Below, piece after piece: positions 35,052 to 44,827 of a stretch of 64,000 bases of DNA. Position 1 is the stretch's first letter. Each line of letters opens with the position of its first letter. The stretch is from positions 108,195-172,194 of the forward strand of contig BFEA01000777.1 of assembly GCA_003427395.1 (NCBI GenBank), read 5' to 3'. Both the position numbers and the translations under genes were made by a program. The stretch is from Chara braunii. Taxonomy: Eukaryota > Streptophyta > Charophyceae > Charales > Characeae. The notes under the pieces are model-generated. The model saw nothing but the letters and a program-made list of their open reading frames with translations. It was not told the DNA's origin and searched no databases.

Positions 35052-36414
35052 TGTAATGACCCGCCAAAACACAGGCTGAGAGCACTGCTGATTTCTGGGA
35101 TTTGCCGCTGCAATGTATGCCTTGCTGAGACTCCCGGATTCTGCTGTGATTTCTAAGTCTGTGTGTGTGTGCGTGCCTGCTGGTCTGCATGCCTGTCTGA
35201 GTGCTTGTCAGCCTGAGTGTGTGTGTGACCCGCAAGGGTACTTGTTGAATGGCCCTGCAGGGCCAGTACTTACCTGTGGCAGTGACTTCGAGGGTTGCAG
35301 CGTGGAAAACACTCAAGTAGCGGGGGTAGGCCCACGACACTTAGAGCAGCAGGAAAAACACTCAAATAGCAGGTAGGCCGTTACCACTCAAGTAGTGGTA
35401 GAAGTGTCGGGTACTGAAGGTCGAGCAGAAGAAAAAAGTTGGCATTTTTAGAGGCCCACTAGTGGTAGGTTAGAGGTAGGCCGGTACCAGTCCAAGTAGC
35501 CTGAGTCTAGGGCCTGTCCGGACGATATCAGAGCCTGCAATGATGTTTCCCTCCGAAAGGGAGGAAGTACCGGTTGCTGGGAGGCGGCTCGGCCTAGGAA
35601 GTCACCGCCCAAGAGGCCAGTAGGCCGCTATATCTTCAGGAGAAGCAAGCAGGTCCTCCTCATTTGCAGTGTGCAAGGACTGGCGACATACTGCTGGAGC
35701 CAAGCGCTGGACTTGGGAGCGCTGCCTGGAGGAGGAGAGCAGCTGGGCGCTCAGCCTGGCTATGGCGAGCAGCCCAGCCTGAGGAGGAGGAGGAAGAAGG
35801 GGGCGAAGGAGGAGAGTGGCGGGTACCTACCTGGCTATGGTGGACACCATCTTCATCACCTTGTTGGGCGCTGCATCTGGAAGGGCCCAGTTGCGGTAGT
35901 GCCCCACCAAGGAAGATCGAGGCAGAGACAGGCATGGCGGCTTAGTGAGCAGCGGCATAGCTGCTTTGTGTTGTCCTTTGGACAGGAGTGCAGCGCCATA
36001 GCTGCTTTGGGTTGTCCTTTAAACGGGAGGACAGGGCCCTTAGTAGTCCGCCATAGCCTAGGCATGTGAGAGGAGGAAGAAGGGGGAAGCCATGGCTATG
36101 GTGGACCTGTTGTTGTGTCAGCAGTAAGAGGGAACTTCGGATATTGATTCTGGTTCATCCACTCATTGTTATTATTAATATTGGACGAAGAATAAGATTG
36201 GTGAAGCGAAGGAGGAGGAGGAAGGTGGAGAGAGAAGGGGGATTTCTCATTGGTCTGGCTGGTGTACATCTTCTTCTTCTTCTTCTTCTTCTTCTTCTTC
36301 TTCTTCTTTCTCTCTTCTTTGCTCTCTATCTCTTTGCAAGTGCTTTCATTTCTTTCACAATTGGGTGGCATTGTCTTTCATTGTGAAACTTTGGGAATGA
36401 CCAGGATCGTAACA
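35052..36414 (+). mobile_element. Solo LTR, family B, inserted in AX leader
   Basis: 1363 bp starting TGTAATGACCC and ending GATCGTAACA, flanked on both sides by GCTG (35048-35051 and 36415-36418), a 4-bp target duplication. There is no internal coding sequence, so two LTRs recombined to one. The plus orientation is inferred from the order of motifs shared with other LTRs here: TATATC near 35629, then GGGTACCTACCTGGCTATGG near 35820. It also holds a minisatellite-like CACTCAAGTAGC series (35310-35400) and (CTT)13 at 36269-36309. Confidence 0.85.
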
Positions 36415-36619
36415 GCTGTAATGTTATCTGTTTCAGACTAGTCATAAAATAAAACTGTTTGTAGGAGTCTGAGATTATCTGCTTTTACCGCCTGACTACG
36501 TTCTGACAAGCCTGGACCAATTTTTTATTTTTTTTTAATATTTTAAAAATACGTTGGGTGCCATGCTGCGGTAGGCCCCAGTGAGGACATTATTGCAGAT
36601 CACATGCCACACGTGACTC

Positions 36620-36760
36620 ATGAGTGGAGATGACAGTGAGGTTGAGGGACTAGACCAGGGCGATAGGAGGCTTACCCGTAGACTTGCACTCAGTCGGCCA
36701 ATGTCGCACTTTTTCCGATCAGACCACTCTCGGCGATCAGAAAGCCAACAGGCTGACACA
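36620..36760 (+). pseudogene. AX gag N-terminal fragment
   Basis: Opens ATGAGTGGAGATGACAGTG in the same leader context as the A3 gag start (ATGAGTGAATCAG). The translation MSGDDSEVEGLDQGDRRLTR then LSRPMSHF resembles A2 DDRRTTRGTARSRPLTF. It runs into unrelated AT-rich sequence within about 45 codons. Confidence 0.6.
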
Positions 36761-37313
36761 CATGATTGTTTAATTTTTACAATAAATAAATAACATTAAA
36801 TAATGCAAATCCCTTCCTGTTGTGTGCGTCTGACTTCGAGTGAGACCCTTCAATTGCGGTCTACGCCGGTCCCCGATCTTAGGAATCTTTAATTATGATT
36901 CAGAACAGCAAATAATCATGCAAATAATAAAATTAAAATTAACTATTCCATGCATGTATCAAGTCTGCTGATTTAGGAATTTGAGAACTGACATAAGATC
37001 AACACAGAGCGTAACATCAAGCAATGTCAAAGAGAACGAATCAGGACTGTCCGACTCAAGGCAAAAAACAAGATGGATGAAGGAAGGTGAGAACTCGTAA
37101 TAATCTCCGGAGATATAGATGAAAAGACATGACCAACACTCGTCAAGAGTCCTCACTCTCCCTCTCAAGTCTCGTCCTCAATCTCTCATTTGACTGTGCA
37201 TCTCTTGTGCCTTGAGTCACGTCTATGTACTTCTTGAGATTGAGGTCTAGTAATATAGAGCCACCTAAAGCCCATTAGTTCCGAATAGGTCCATCCAAGG
37301 CCAAAGATTCCTC
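36761..37313. other. AT-rich spacer
   Basis: About 550 bp with TAAATAAATAA and AATAATAAAATTAAAATTAA stretches. No gene or transposon signal seen. Confidence 0.4.
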
Positions 37314-37610
37314 CTACAGAGTAGGGAGATATGGCCTGGAGAAGATCCCTCGTCTGAGATGTAGGAACTCTGATGGTTCAGTCACTGCCTCATAGTCAAT
37401 CTCAGCTGGTGAGACATACCACTTGGCCAGGTTAATCAGATCTCCACGATAAGAACCATCGATGAGGTAGAAAGAGACCATAGGCCTAGGGTGGCCAGTG
37501 TATAACTTAGGACCAGAGCTATAGATCAGCTTTGCACCCTCTAGAAGCTTCTCCTGCCTTCTCTTCAGCATACCGGACTGTTGTAACCCAAACTGAATCG
37601 AAGTGCTCAT
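37314..37610 (-). CDS. Unrecognised ORF, 98 codons
   Basis: Minus-strand ATG-started frame whose product looks like a folded protein: KLLEGAKLIYSSGPKLYTGH, PMVSFYLIDGSYRGDLINLA, KWYVSPAEIDYEAVTEPSEF. I do not recognise the family. Its upstream end lies 26 bp from the start of a family-C LTR at 37636, so the gene or element it came from may have been cut by that insertion. It may be an exon or a fragment of a transposon protein. Confidence 0.35.
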   Translation of the reverse strand: MSTSIQFGLQQSGMLKRRQEKLLEGAKLIYSSGPKLYTGHPRPMVSFYLIDGSYRGDLINLAKWYVSPAEIDYEAVTEPSEFLHLRRGIFSRPYLPTL

Positions 37611-37635
37611 GAGCCTCTTTCCCCTTCTTCACATA

Positions 37636-38212
37636 TGTGGCATACTCAGGTCCACATGGGCCGAGCAGGGCCCGACCAGGTAGGCTAGGGGTCCGTAGAG
37701 CGTAGGGTCTGTGTCGTTTCGACCCTCAGTGGGGTCCACAAGGTCGGTAGGCCGAGTTTTAGGCCGAGTAGGACCGGTCCCTGTTAAAGGCCTTGTAGGC
37801 CTCATTTCGGCTACAGGCCCTGGCGCATGTTTTGGCGCCAGACCCTGACTTTGAGGCCGTCCCGTTTTGGTAGGCGCTTGAGGCTCAGCCTCAGTTTGGG
37901 CGCCAAACTTTCGAGGCCCAGCCTCATTTTGGGCACCAGGACTCAGCCACTAAGACCGACCCAACGCTATATCTAGCTGGGTCCAGCCTCAGTCCGGGTA
38001 TTGAGTAGAGGATCGAGGAGGCATACTTCGGACGACAACAATGCAGTGGTAGTCGACGATAGGACTAGTCTTCCAGCGCTGGGTGTTGATAGAGTAGAGT
38101 AGCGCCGGGAGGGAGAGATGGTGATGGCGGCCAAAGGACTTACCTGAGACTTAACTTCGTCTTCAGCACGTCCGCACCTGCATCAAGGCACCACCTTTGG
38201 CAGGTCAGTACC

Positions 38213-38296
<84 letters not shown>

Positions 38297-38369
38297 TTTT
38301 CTTCGTCTTCTTCCTCCAGTCCACCACCTTCTTCTTCCCCTCCCAACGCTCTGACTTTTTCTTATCCGG

Positions 38370-38404
<35 letters not shown>

Positions 38405-38672
38405 ACAACACTTGGGATATAGACTCGACATCGGGCAGACACGTTGGGGGGGACTACTTGGGATTGATATCAGCGACATTTGGGTTGACGACATTCTCAT
38501 CTCTTCCCCCTTCTCCTTCATCTCTTCCCCCTTCTCCTTCATCTCTTCCCCCTCCTCGTCATCTGTGTAGGCCTGGCACCTTCGTCCTGGTGTGCGGTGT
38601 CAGGCCATTCACACCATGTGATGATGATGATGTATGTCTAGTCTACATTTCAACATTGATTGAGTCGGATCA
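37636..38672 (+). mobile_element. CY LTR (family C), with about 70 bp of leader
   Basis: 1037 bp from TGTGGCATACTC to GTCGGATCA. It matches the C4 LTR in its ends, in GACTTACCTGAG followed by CTTCGTCTTC, in two GA tracts (38217-38293 and 38372-38401) and in the CTTCTTCTTCC segments between. The leader to about 38740 (GTGAGAGGTCGGTTCTTGG) also matches C4, then similarity stops. The primer site is decayed (TTTGTATTCC). A TATA-like GCTATATC lies near 37967. Confidence 0.75.
38217..38401. repeat. Two (GA)n tracts inside the CY LTR
   Basis: (GA)38 at about 38217-38293 and (GA)15 at about 38372-38401. C4 has shorter GA tracts at the same two places (50777-50794 and 50872-50888), so these are expanded LTR features. 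Confidence 0.95.
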
Positions 38673-38740
38673 TTTGTATTCCAGGTTCCACTGTGCTATC
38701 CTGCTCTACCTGTGAGAGGTCGGTTCTTGGTTCTCGTCAA

Positions 38741-39136
38741 TCAAGAAAGAGGATCTACCCAATCAAGAAACCAACTTGATTGATTGATTGACTGATTGAT
38801 CAATGAAGTAGGGATTCGTCAAGTTTCTGCAAAAAAAAATTGTTTTACTAAAGTTGTCACCTTCATTAGCGGTAATTACTACTAACCCTGGATTTGCGCT
38901 AATCTCGAATTACCACTAATCTGCGATTAGCGTTCTAACCCTAACCAAGATTAACAACTAATTACGGACTGAACTTTTGCAAAATATTTTCTTTACTTTT
39001 CTTCTTTCTATTGCAACTAATTCCTGACGTTGCACTTTCGGCAATCCACGAATTTCGAAAATCCGACAATTTCATTATTCTGCGAATTTCGCAAATTCCG
39101 CGCATTTCGGAATCCCGAAAATTTCGGCATTCCGAG
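38741..39136. other. AT-rich flank with AATTTCG-type repeats
   Basis: Holds a small hairpin (CAATCAAG/CTTGATTG near 38761-38790) and, from 39045, an irregular series of AATTTCG/AAATCCG words that continues on the far side of the hAT-like element at 39938-40030. No coding signal. Confidence 0.5.
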
Positions 39137-39937
39137 CAGAGGTGGGCAATTTTTGTTTTCCCTCACCCTCGACCCAACCCGCCCAATTTTTTTTCTTCCC
39201 CATCCACTCGGTCCAAGAATTTTATTTTTTACTTTTAGACGACCCCACCCACCCAAAATATTTTTTGAAATTTCAGCCCCACGCCCGATCCGCCCGTGAC
39301 CCGAAAAAAACCCTCACCCACACCCGCCCGCACCCGTAAGAGTATCATCACCCGCCCGCATCCAATACCTAAATTTTCTTCACCCGCACCCACCCGCATC
39401 AGCCTGCATCTGCCCATGCCAGTCCCTTACACCATCACAATTTCATCGGCAACATAGCATTGCAACAAAGACATATGAAATCCTATTATTAAAACAACGG
39501 CAACATCAACAATGAGACTCGAACATCTCTAAGGAATGTATCTCAATATTTTTTTTTTTGTCCAGGGGCACCTGCACTGCTGGAGCACTCCGAGTTACTT
39601 TATCAGGACCTGGGCAACTGAATCCAGGCACTTTTTTCTTTGGCTCTCAATCTCAAGCCCGACGTACTACACAAGGGAGAGGTGGGGGTGCATAATTTTC
39701 GGGTCATCCTGGGTCTATGGGTCGGGTGACCCAGGCCAAGACATCACCCGCTTGCCACCCACCCAGCGGGTGACCCAGGTCAAATCTTCACCCGCCCGTC
39801 ACCCAGGAAGGCATGCTGGTTGTGCCCGCCCATAACCCACCCAAGACAGCTCATGTAGACCCTAAATCCGACCCATCACCCTGTGGGTCGGGTGGGTGCA
39901 GGTGGGTGCGACTCTGGGCACCCGGTGCACAGCTCTG
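39137..39937. mobile_element. Non-autonomous hAT-like DNA transposon
   Basis: 801 bp bounded by imperfect terminal inverted repeats: CAGAGGTGGGCAAT on the left and, on the opposite strand, CAGAGCTGTGCACC on the right. The 8 bases ATTCCGAG occur immediately outside both ends (39129-39136 and 39938-39945), the target duplication length typical of hAT elements. Subterminal regions are full of CACCCGC/GGGTG words in opposite orientation at the two ends, as expected for transposase-binding clusters. No transposase ORF is present, so mobility would have needed an enzyme supplied elsewhere. Confidence 0.88.
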
Positions 39938-39945
39938 ATTCCGAG

Positions 39946-40514
39946 AAATCCGCGAAATCCACGAAATCCGAATATTTCCAAAAATTTCGGTCTTCCGCGA
40001 ATTTCGCGAATTTCAAAAATTCTGAAAAAGCTTGGCACTTCACTATTCCATGGAAATACGAAAGAAGCAAGCTGGGTCAGGACAATTTTCTTTTTTTCGT
40101 TTTTGAGAAATCGCATCTGAATTAGGGTTTTCATTTTCGCAAACTCCTTGGTAAGTCCAGAACTTCACGATTTCCCTAATCTGACCTTCCACTTTTCTCA
40201 AAATTCAAAATCTTGTGCCTAACTAGTTTCGGCATTAGGTTATTTCATATTTCATTTTTTAAAAATCGTGATTTTTCACTTGAAGCTATTCCTTAAGTTT
40301 TTCTCCCTGACCGATAGACTTATGAATTCAGTTTTCTGGAAATCGGCATAATTCCGAAAAATACTTTTCGAAAATGTCAATTATGTTCACAAATTTAAAA
40401 TTTGCAATTTTTGTTCCTAATTCCGTTAACGTTTCACTGCTCGTATCTGTTAGATGCCTCCTTAATTGTCAAATCGACGGACTTCAAAAAAAAAAAAGAA
40501 AAAAAAAAAAACTT
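39946..40514. other. AT-rich spacer before A3
   Basis: Continues the AATTTCG-type repeats to about 40030, then AT-rich unique sequence ending in A-runs (40487-40510) at which A3 is inserted. No gene seen. Confidence 0.45.
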
Positions 40515-41616
40515 TGTGAGGAACAAGCCCTCAAGGGGCCCTATCAGACATCACATTGTTCTTGGCCAAGGCCCCCAGCAAGCCAAGTGCCCGCCCTAAG
40601 TGAAGGCGGGCCTGAATATTCGTCAAAAGCAAAATTCGACATTTCCATATGTGGGTATTCAGGCTCTCGCAGCACGCCAGTTGGTTGGGAAGACACGTGA
40701 GCCTCACATTGTTGCATCATACAGTTGGCCTAGGCCTTGACAGTTGCGCCCTGGCACACAGACACAAAGCAGGGCCGATACATTGGGGAGCAGGCCTTCG
40801 GCCTTGGCAAAAGCAGTAGTGCCAACGCACCTGCCTAGGAGCCCTGCACAGATGCAGCAAACAGCCCAAGTCCGAAGACTCAGGCCGTGCCTAACTGCAA
40901 AGGGCCCAGACCCTCAACTGTAGTCTCGGGCCTGGGCGCAGGGTCTGGGACCCAACCGGAAGCTACTGGAAGCTTCCAGCTAGGCCACACGCAGCATCCA
41001 AGAGGCTGCCACTTCCACAATAGGAAGGAAGCAGCCCAGGCCAGGCATTCTGGCCAGCGCTGGCAATGCGGAAGTGCTGCTGCGCTCTCGCTTGATGCTG
41101 CACTGCTGCCAAGGGCATTGACGGGGCGCAAGAGGTGAAGTGGGGCGCTGCAGGGCAGCGGGGCGCAGACAGCCATAGCCGAGCTGTTGGGCGCCACGGG
41201 GTACAACGGATGATCAGGTGGTCTTCAGGGAAGGAGGCGCTGTGTGCGGTAATCAAGGTCTGATTGAGGGTGATGACATACGTACCTGGTACATGAAGAG
41301 AGGTTGGCGATGGTGTTGGCAGTCATGTAAATTGGTCTTCAAGAGTTGAAGTGATCCTGTTGCGTGAACCGGCTTTAGGTAGGCTAGTTAGGTAGAGTAG
41401 GCTGGGCGCCGAGCGCCAGACAGGAGAGAGCNACTTTGGATACTGTGTTGGTGTGGCCTGCGGGCTTGGACATTGGCTCATTACTTCATTGTATTGCTCT
41501 ATATGGATGGTTTTCTCGGTGCATTTGTACTCTCTACTTGGGCCACAAATACTTGTTCAGCTGTGTGATTTCGCAACTTGGTTTTATGTATATCGCTCAC
41601 ACTCATATTCCTTGCA
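40515..41616 (+). mobile_element. A3 5' LTR
   Basis: 1102 bp from TGTGAGGAACAAGC to CATATTCCTTGCA. Includes the GCCCGCCCTAAGTGAAGGCGGG hairpin region near 40590, a CACAATAGG box near 41016 and ACGTACCTGG near 41280. One ambiguous base at 41432. Confidence 0.92.
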
Positions 41617-41619
41617 ATT

Positions 41620-41630
41620 TGGTATCAGAG
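41620..41630 (+). promoter_or_regulatory. A3 primer binding site
   Basis: TGGTATCAGAG, three bases after the LTR end, complementary to the 3' end of initiator Met tRNA. The best-kept primer site in the window. Confidence 0.88.
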
Positions 41631-42905
41631 TTGGTTGGTGATCGCCGCTTACCTGGCACCGGCGACATTGTGAATTGGTGCGCTGGCGATGCTGCATTTG
41701 CAGTGAGGATAGTTTGCCACTGGTTGATTAGCGGGGCCTAGGTGGAGAGGCCGACCGCTGGAAGGTTGTGGCGACAGCGTGGGAGTTGTGGCGACAGCTG
41801 ATGTATGCATGATGATGAGAGTATGCTGACGTGGCATTTTGGCTAAGGTGGAACTGCATTGCATTGTGGGTGGTACCGAGGCTAATGACCAGTCATCGAA
41901 ATGCACGTCGGCCCAATTGGTGAGAAATCTGTGGTTGGGGGCAGCTATCTCCAGGTACATTGTTCCCATTCCTTATCTACCCTCTCAATCTCTTCTTACC
42001 GTGAGGAAGTGAGTCCAACTTGAGTGACCTCTCTTTGGTGAGGAGTCGTGTGCGCTCTATCTTGAGAGACGACATTCTTCCCGGTGGCGCATCTGGCAGG
42101 AGAGAGCGCTGCCTCTGAAGGGCCCTGGTCGAAGTACGGGTCACGGTCACCATGCCAACCCATGGGTATTAGTACACGCAGGCCATGCTGCTTTGACCAT
42201 TGAGGCTCTTTGCTGCACTGATAGAAGAGGTGTGCGGACTGACCAGTCCTGCGTAGACGCTCCCAGACCGTCTATAAACATTTCTGGTTGGGGTCTAAAC
42301 TGTCCACTGGCTGTAATCGTCGTCCTGATTGTGACGTTAAAAAATTCCTGAGGATTCTTGGGGGCTGTCCTTAACTTGCCTCTTGATCAGCCAGATCAAT
42401 CAGACGTAAGACTCGTTGCACGCGAGGGTAAATAAAGGGCAGGCTGATCATAAGCATACTTCTTGGGCACAGGGGTGGGCCGTGGTTGCACACCTTAGAC
42501 ACCGCAGCTTGATGATGCTCATAGGTACGTTGGATACAGGGGAAGGGGATTCCAATTGTGAACTCAACTGAACATCACTACCATTTCCATTGTGCATACA
42601 TCTGCTCACATTGGTCTAAGTTTTATTTTTGATTAGTTGGTTGACCGACTGCTGACACCTAACAGACAGACTAGAGTAGGACTGTAATCTACCATAGTCA
42701 GTTCTTCTCGAATCTTCTGCGCCGAACTAATCATGATAGACCTAGACAATGTGTACAGTTTGTGTAGGTTCTGTTGATGCCGCTTGAATAGTAGTCTAGG
42801 TAACTCGTCGGACATTTATTTATTTATTTATTTTGAGATCCGGTCAGACGCATGCTGCGGTAGGTTCCAAAGAGGACATTAGTGCAGACAGCGTCTGCCT
42901 AGCCC
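41631..42905 (+). other. A3 untranslated leader
   Basis: About 1.28 kb between primer site and gag ATG, alignable to the A2 and AX leaders. It ends with (ATTT)4 and CATGCTGCGGTAGG before the start codon. No shared ORF is seen in it. Confidence 0.75.
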
Positions 42906-44201
42906 ATGAGTGAATCAGACGGTGGGGAGGATAGTTCTGACGATAGGAGGCAGACACGATGGGATACCGCTATGATACCTGTTGCGTTCCAGGTTCTACT
43001 ACCAGGAGACGAAAGAAGGCTTAGGGCCGAGACAAGGGCCCGCAATCTAGAGACTGTGAGAGCAGCAGCAGCAACGTGTGTTAGCAGCAGCAGCAGCTAG
43101 CGTTGTAGCTATGGCTACCTCGGCAACAACTTCTGCTGCAAACTCCACTGGTCAAGGGCTGGGCATGCCGACCAGTTCACAGTCCATCTCCAGTACGTCA
43201 AGAGTTGGCACTAGTCAGATGGCGGGCTCGCAATTTAGCTCGCCGCCTCCACGCACCAGGGAGCAGATGGAGCTCCAGCAAGTCGAGAGGATCCGCTTGA
43301 GGCTAGAGGAGGAACTCAGCAGGCTACTAAAAGAGAGAAAGAGATTAGAGATAGGAGTGTCAGACTAGAGGGTAGGGAGGCAGACGAGGCTGCGCTAGAG
43401 GGGTTAGATGACTCGACCCTTAGCAACAATGAAAAGATTCAGAAGGCGAGCATCCTGTCCATGCACGCATACATGGACAGTAAACTGGATACAATCCAGG
43501 ACACCTTGGACCAGATCCTGAATGCCATGCACAAACCAGGAATCAGGCCAGCAGTCTTGTCGTCGATGCCATTCTCAGCGACGACAAGCCCCTATGCCGC
43601 TCAGTCCGGACCACAACCAAGTGGTACATCAGCAGCAGCCTTATCTCAGACTGTTGCTTCTTCATCTTCCGGTCCAGCGACTAGTGCTACACCACAGTCG
43701 CTACCTGTCTCGCCAGCGGGACAACAATTTCCTTGGTATTCCAAGACCCCTCTGAAACCACCTCCAACCTTCTCAGGAGACAAGAAGGATGAGGCTCCCG
43801 ACACGTGGTTGAGAACGGTTCCAGTCTGGGTGAGGGCAAAGAGGACATTGGTAGAAGAGGAAGTGATAACTGTTGCATCCTACTTAGAGGGCTCAGGAGC
43901 TCGCTGGCTTAATGGATTGGTTGCTTCAAAGGGTTTCGGCAGGAACATGGGTGATTGGGCACAGACCCACACCCTGGAGAGCTTTATGGACTTAGTGGAG
44001 GCTCGATGGCACAACCCTCAGCATGCATAGATTGCCACTGACGGGCTTCTAAAGCTTGATGCTATAAAGTACAAGTCGGTGCGAGAACTCGCCACAACCG
44101 TAGAGCGCCTGATCGTGGTCCCAGGAGTGGAGTTCAATCCACAGGTCTTGTTGACCACGTTCTTGAGATGTCCTCCCACAGACATCAAGAACTTATTAGC
44201 C

Positions 44202-44396
44202 AAAGAAGCTCGTAGAGAGTATCACACCTTTGAGACATTCAGCAAGAAGGCCTTAGACTTAGAGGCTACGCTGGGTCCCCTTCTACGGACGGGAGAAGCC
44301 AAAGAAGCTCGTAGAGAGTATCACACCTTTGAGACATTCAGCAAAAAGGCCTTAGACTTAGAGGCTACGCTGGGTCCCCTTCTACGGACGGGAGAA
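44202..44396 (+). repeat. 99-bp in-frame tandem duplication in A3 gag
   Basis: Two adjacent units of 99 bp starting AAAGAAGCTCGTAGAGAG and ending GGACGGGAGAA, with about one difference (AAGAAGG versus AAAAAGG). It duplicates 33 residues of the capsid region (KEARREYHTFETFSKKALD and on). A2 has one copy. The high identity implies it is recent. Confidence 0.93.
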
Positions 44397-44820
44397 AGAA
44401 GAAGACTCCACAAGAGTGGAAGAAGAAGGGCGGTCGATTGATGATGGTTGATTCTGAAGGGAATCAAACTGAAATCAATGATGTTTCTGAACTTGTGGAG
44501 GGTGCAGAGTTAGATGGCGAGGAGAGTGTTGAGGGTAGCAACCTCGCCGCAGCAGTTAAGACTAAGGCAGCAGGCCGCGGCAGGGGCGGTCAGCAAAGGA
44601 GTCAGGGGCAGGCCGCCAACCCAGACAAAATAGCAGATTGGGTTAGGGCAGGCCTGGATCAAGAAGTGTGGCGGGATCGTTGGTCGCGTGGTGCTTGCAT
44701 AAACTGTGGCGAGTACGGCCATACACAGTTTAAATGCAAGAACCCGAAGGTCTCGCAGAAGATCCCTCCTAAGGGTGGGTTTCCTTCTTCTCAGTCTGGG
44801 GCCTCTACGAGCTCCAGCTC

Positions 44821-44827
44821 GGGAAAC
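44821..44827 (+). promoter_or_regulatory. Predicted -1 ribosomal frameshift site (GGGAAAC)
   Basis: In the gag phase as G GGA AAC, 12 nt before the gag TAG. Slipping back one base enters the pol frame (GKHSGPVEHVAAS), which is open from here. Same place and phase as in A2. Confidence 0.65.

Larger units (their letters stand above)
33043..36760 (+). mobile_element. AX: family-A 5' end (LTR, leader, gag start) split by a solo LTR
   Basis: Left part: LTR 33043-34057, primer site 34061-34072 and leader to about 35051, all matching A2 and A3. Right part: from 36415 the leader resumes (CATGCTGCGGTAGGCCCCAG, as in A3 near 42851) and reaches a gag ATG at 36620. Between them lies a complete family-B LTR. 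Subtracting that insertion gives about 1190 bp from primer site to ATG, close to A3 (1286). The element is lost after about 36760, so no pol or 3' LTR remains. Confidence 0.85.

Noticed and set aside
38930-38955. CTAACCCTAACC as a telomere repeat
   Set aside because: Only about two units occur inside AT-rich DNA, too few for an interstitial telomere.
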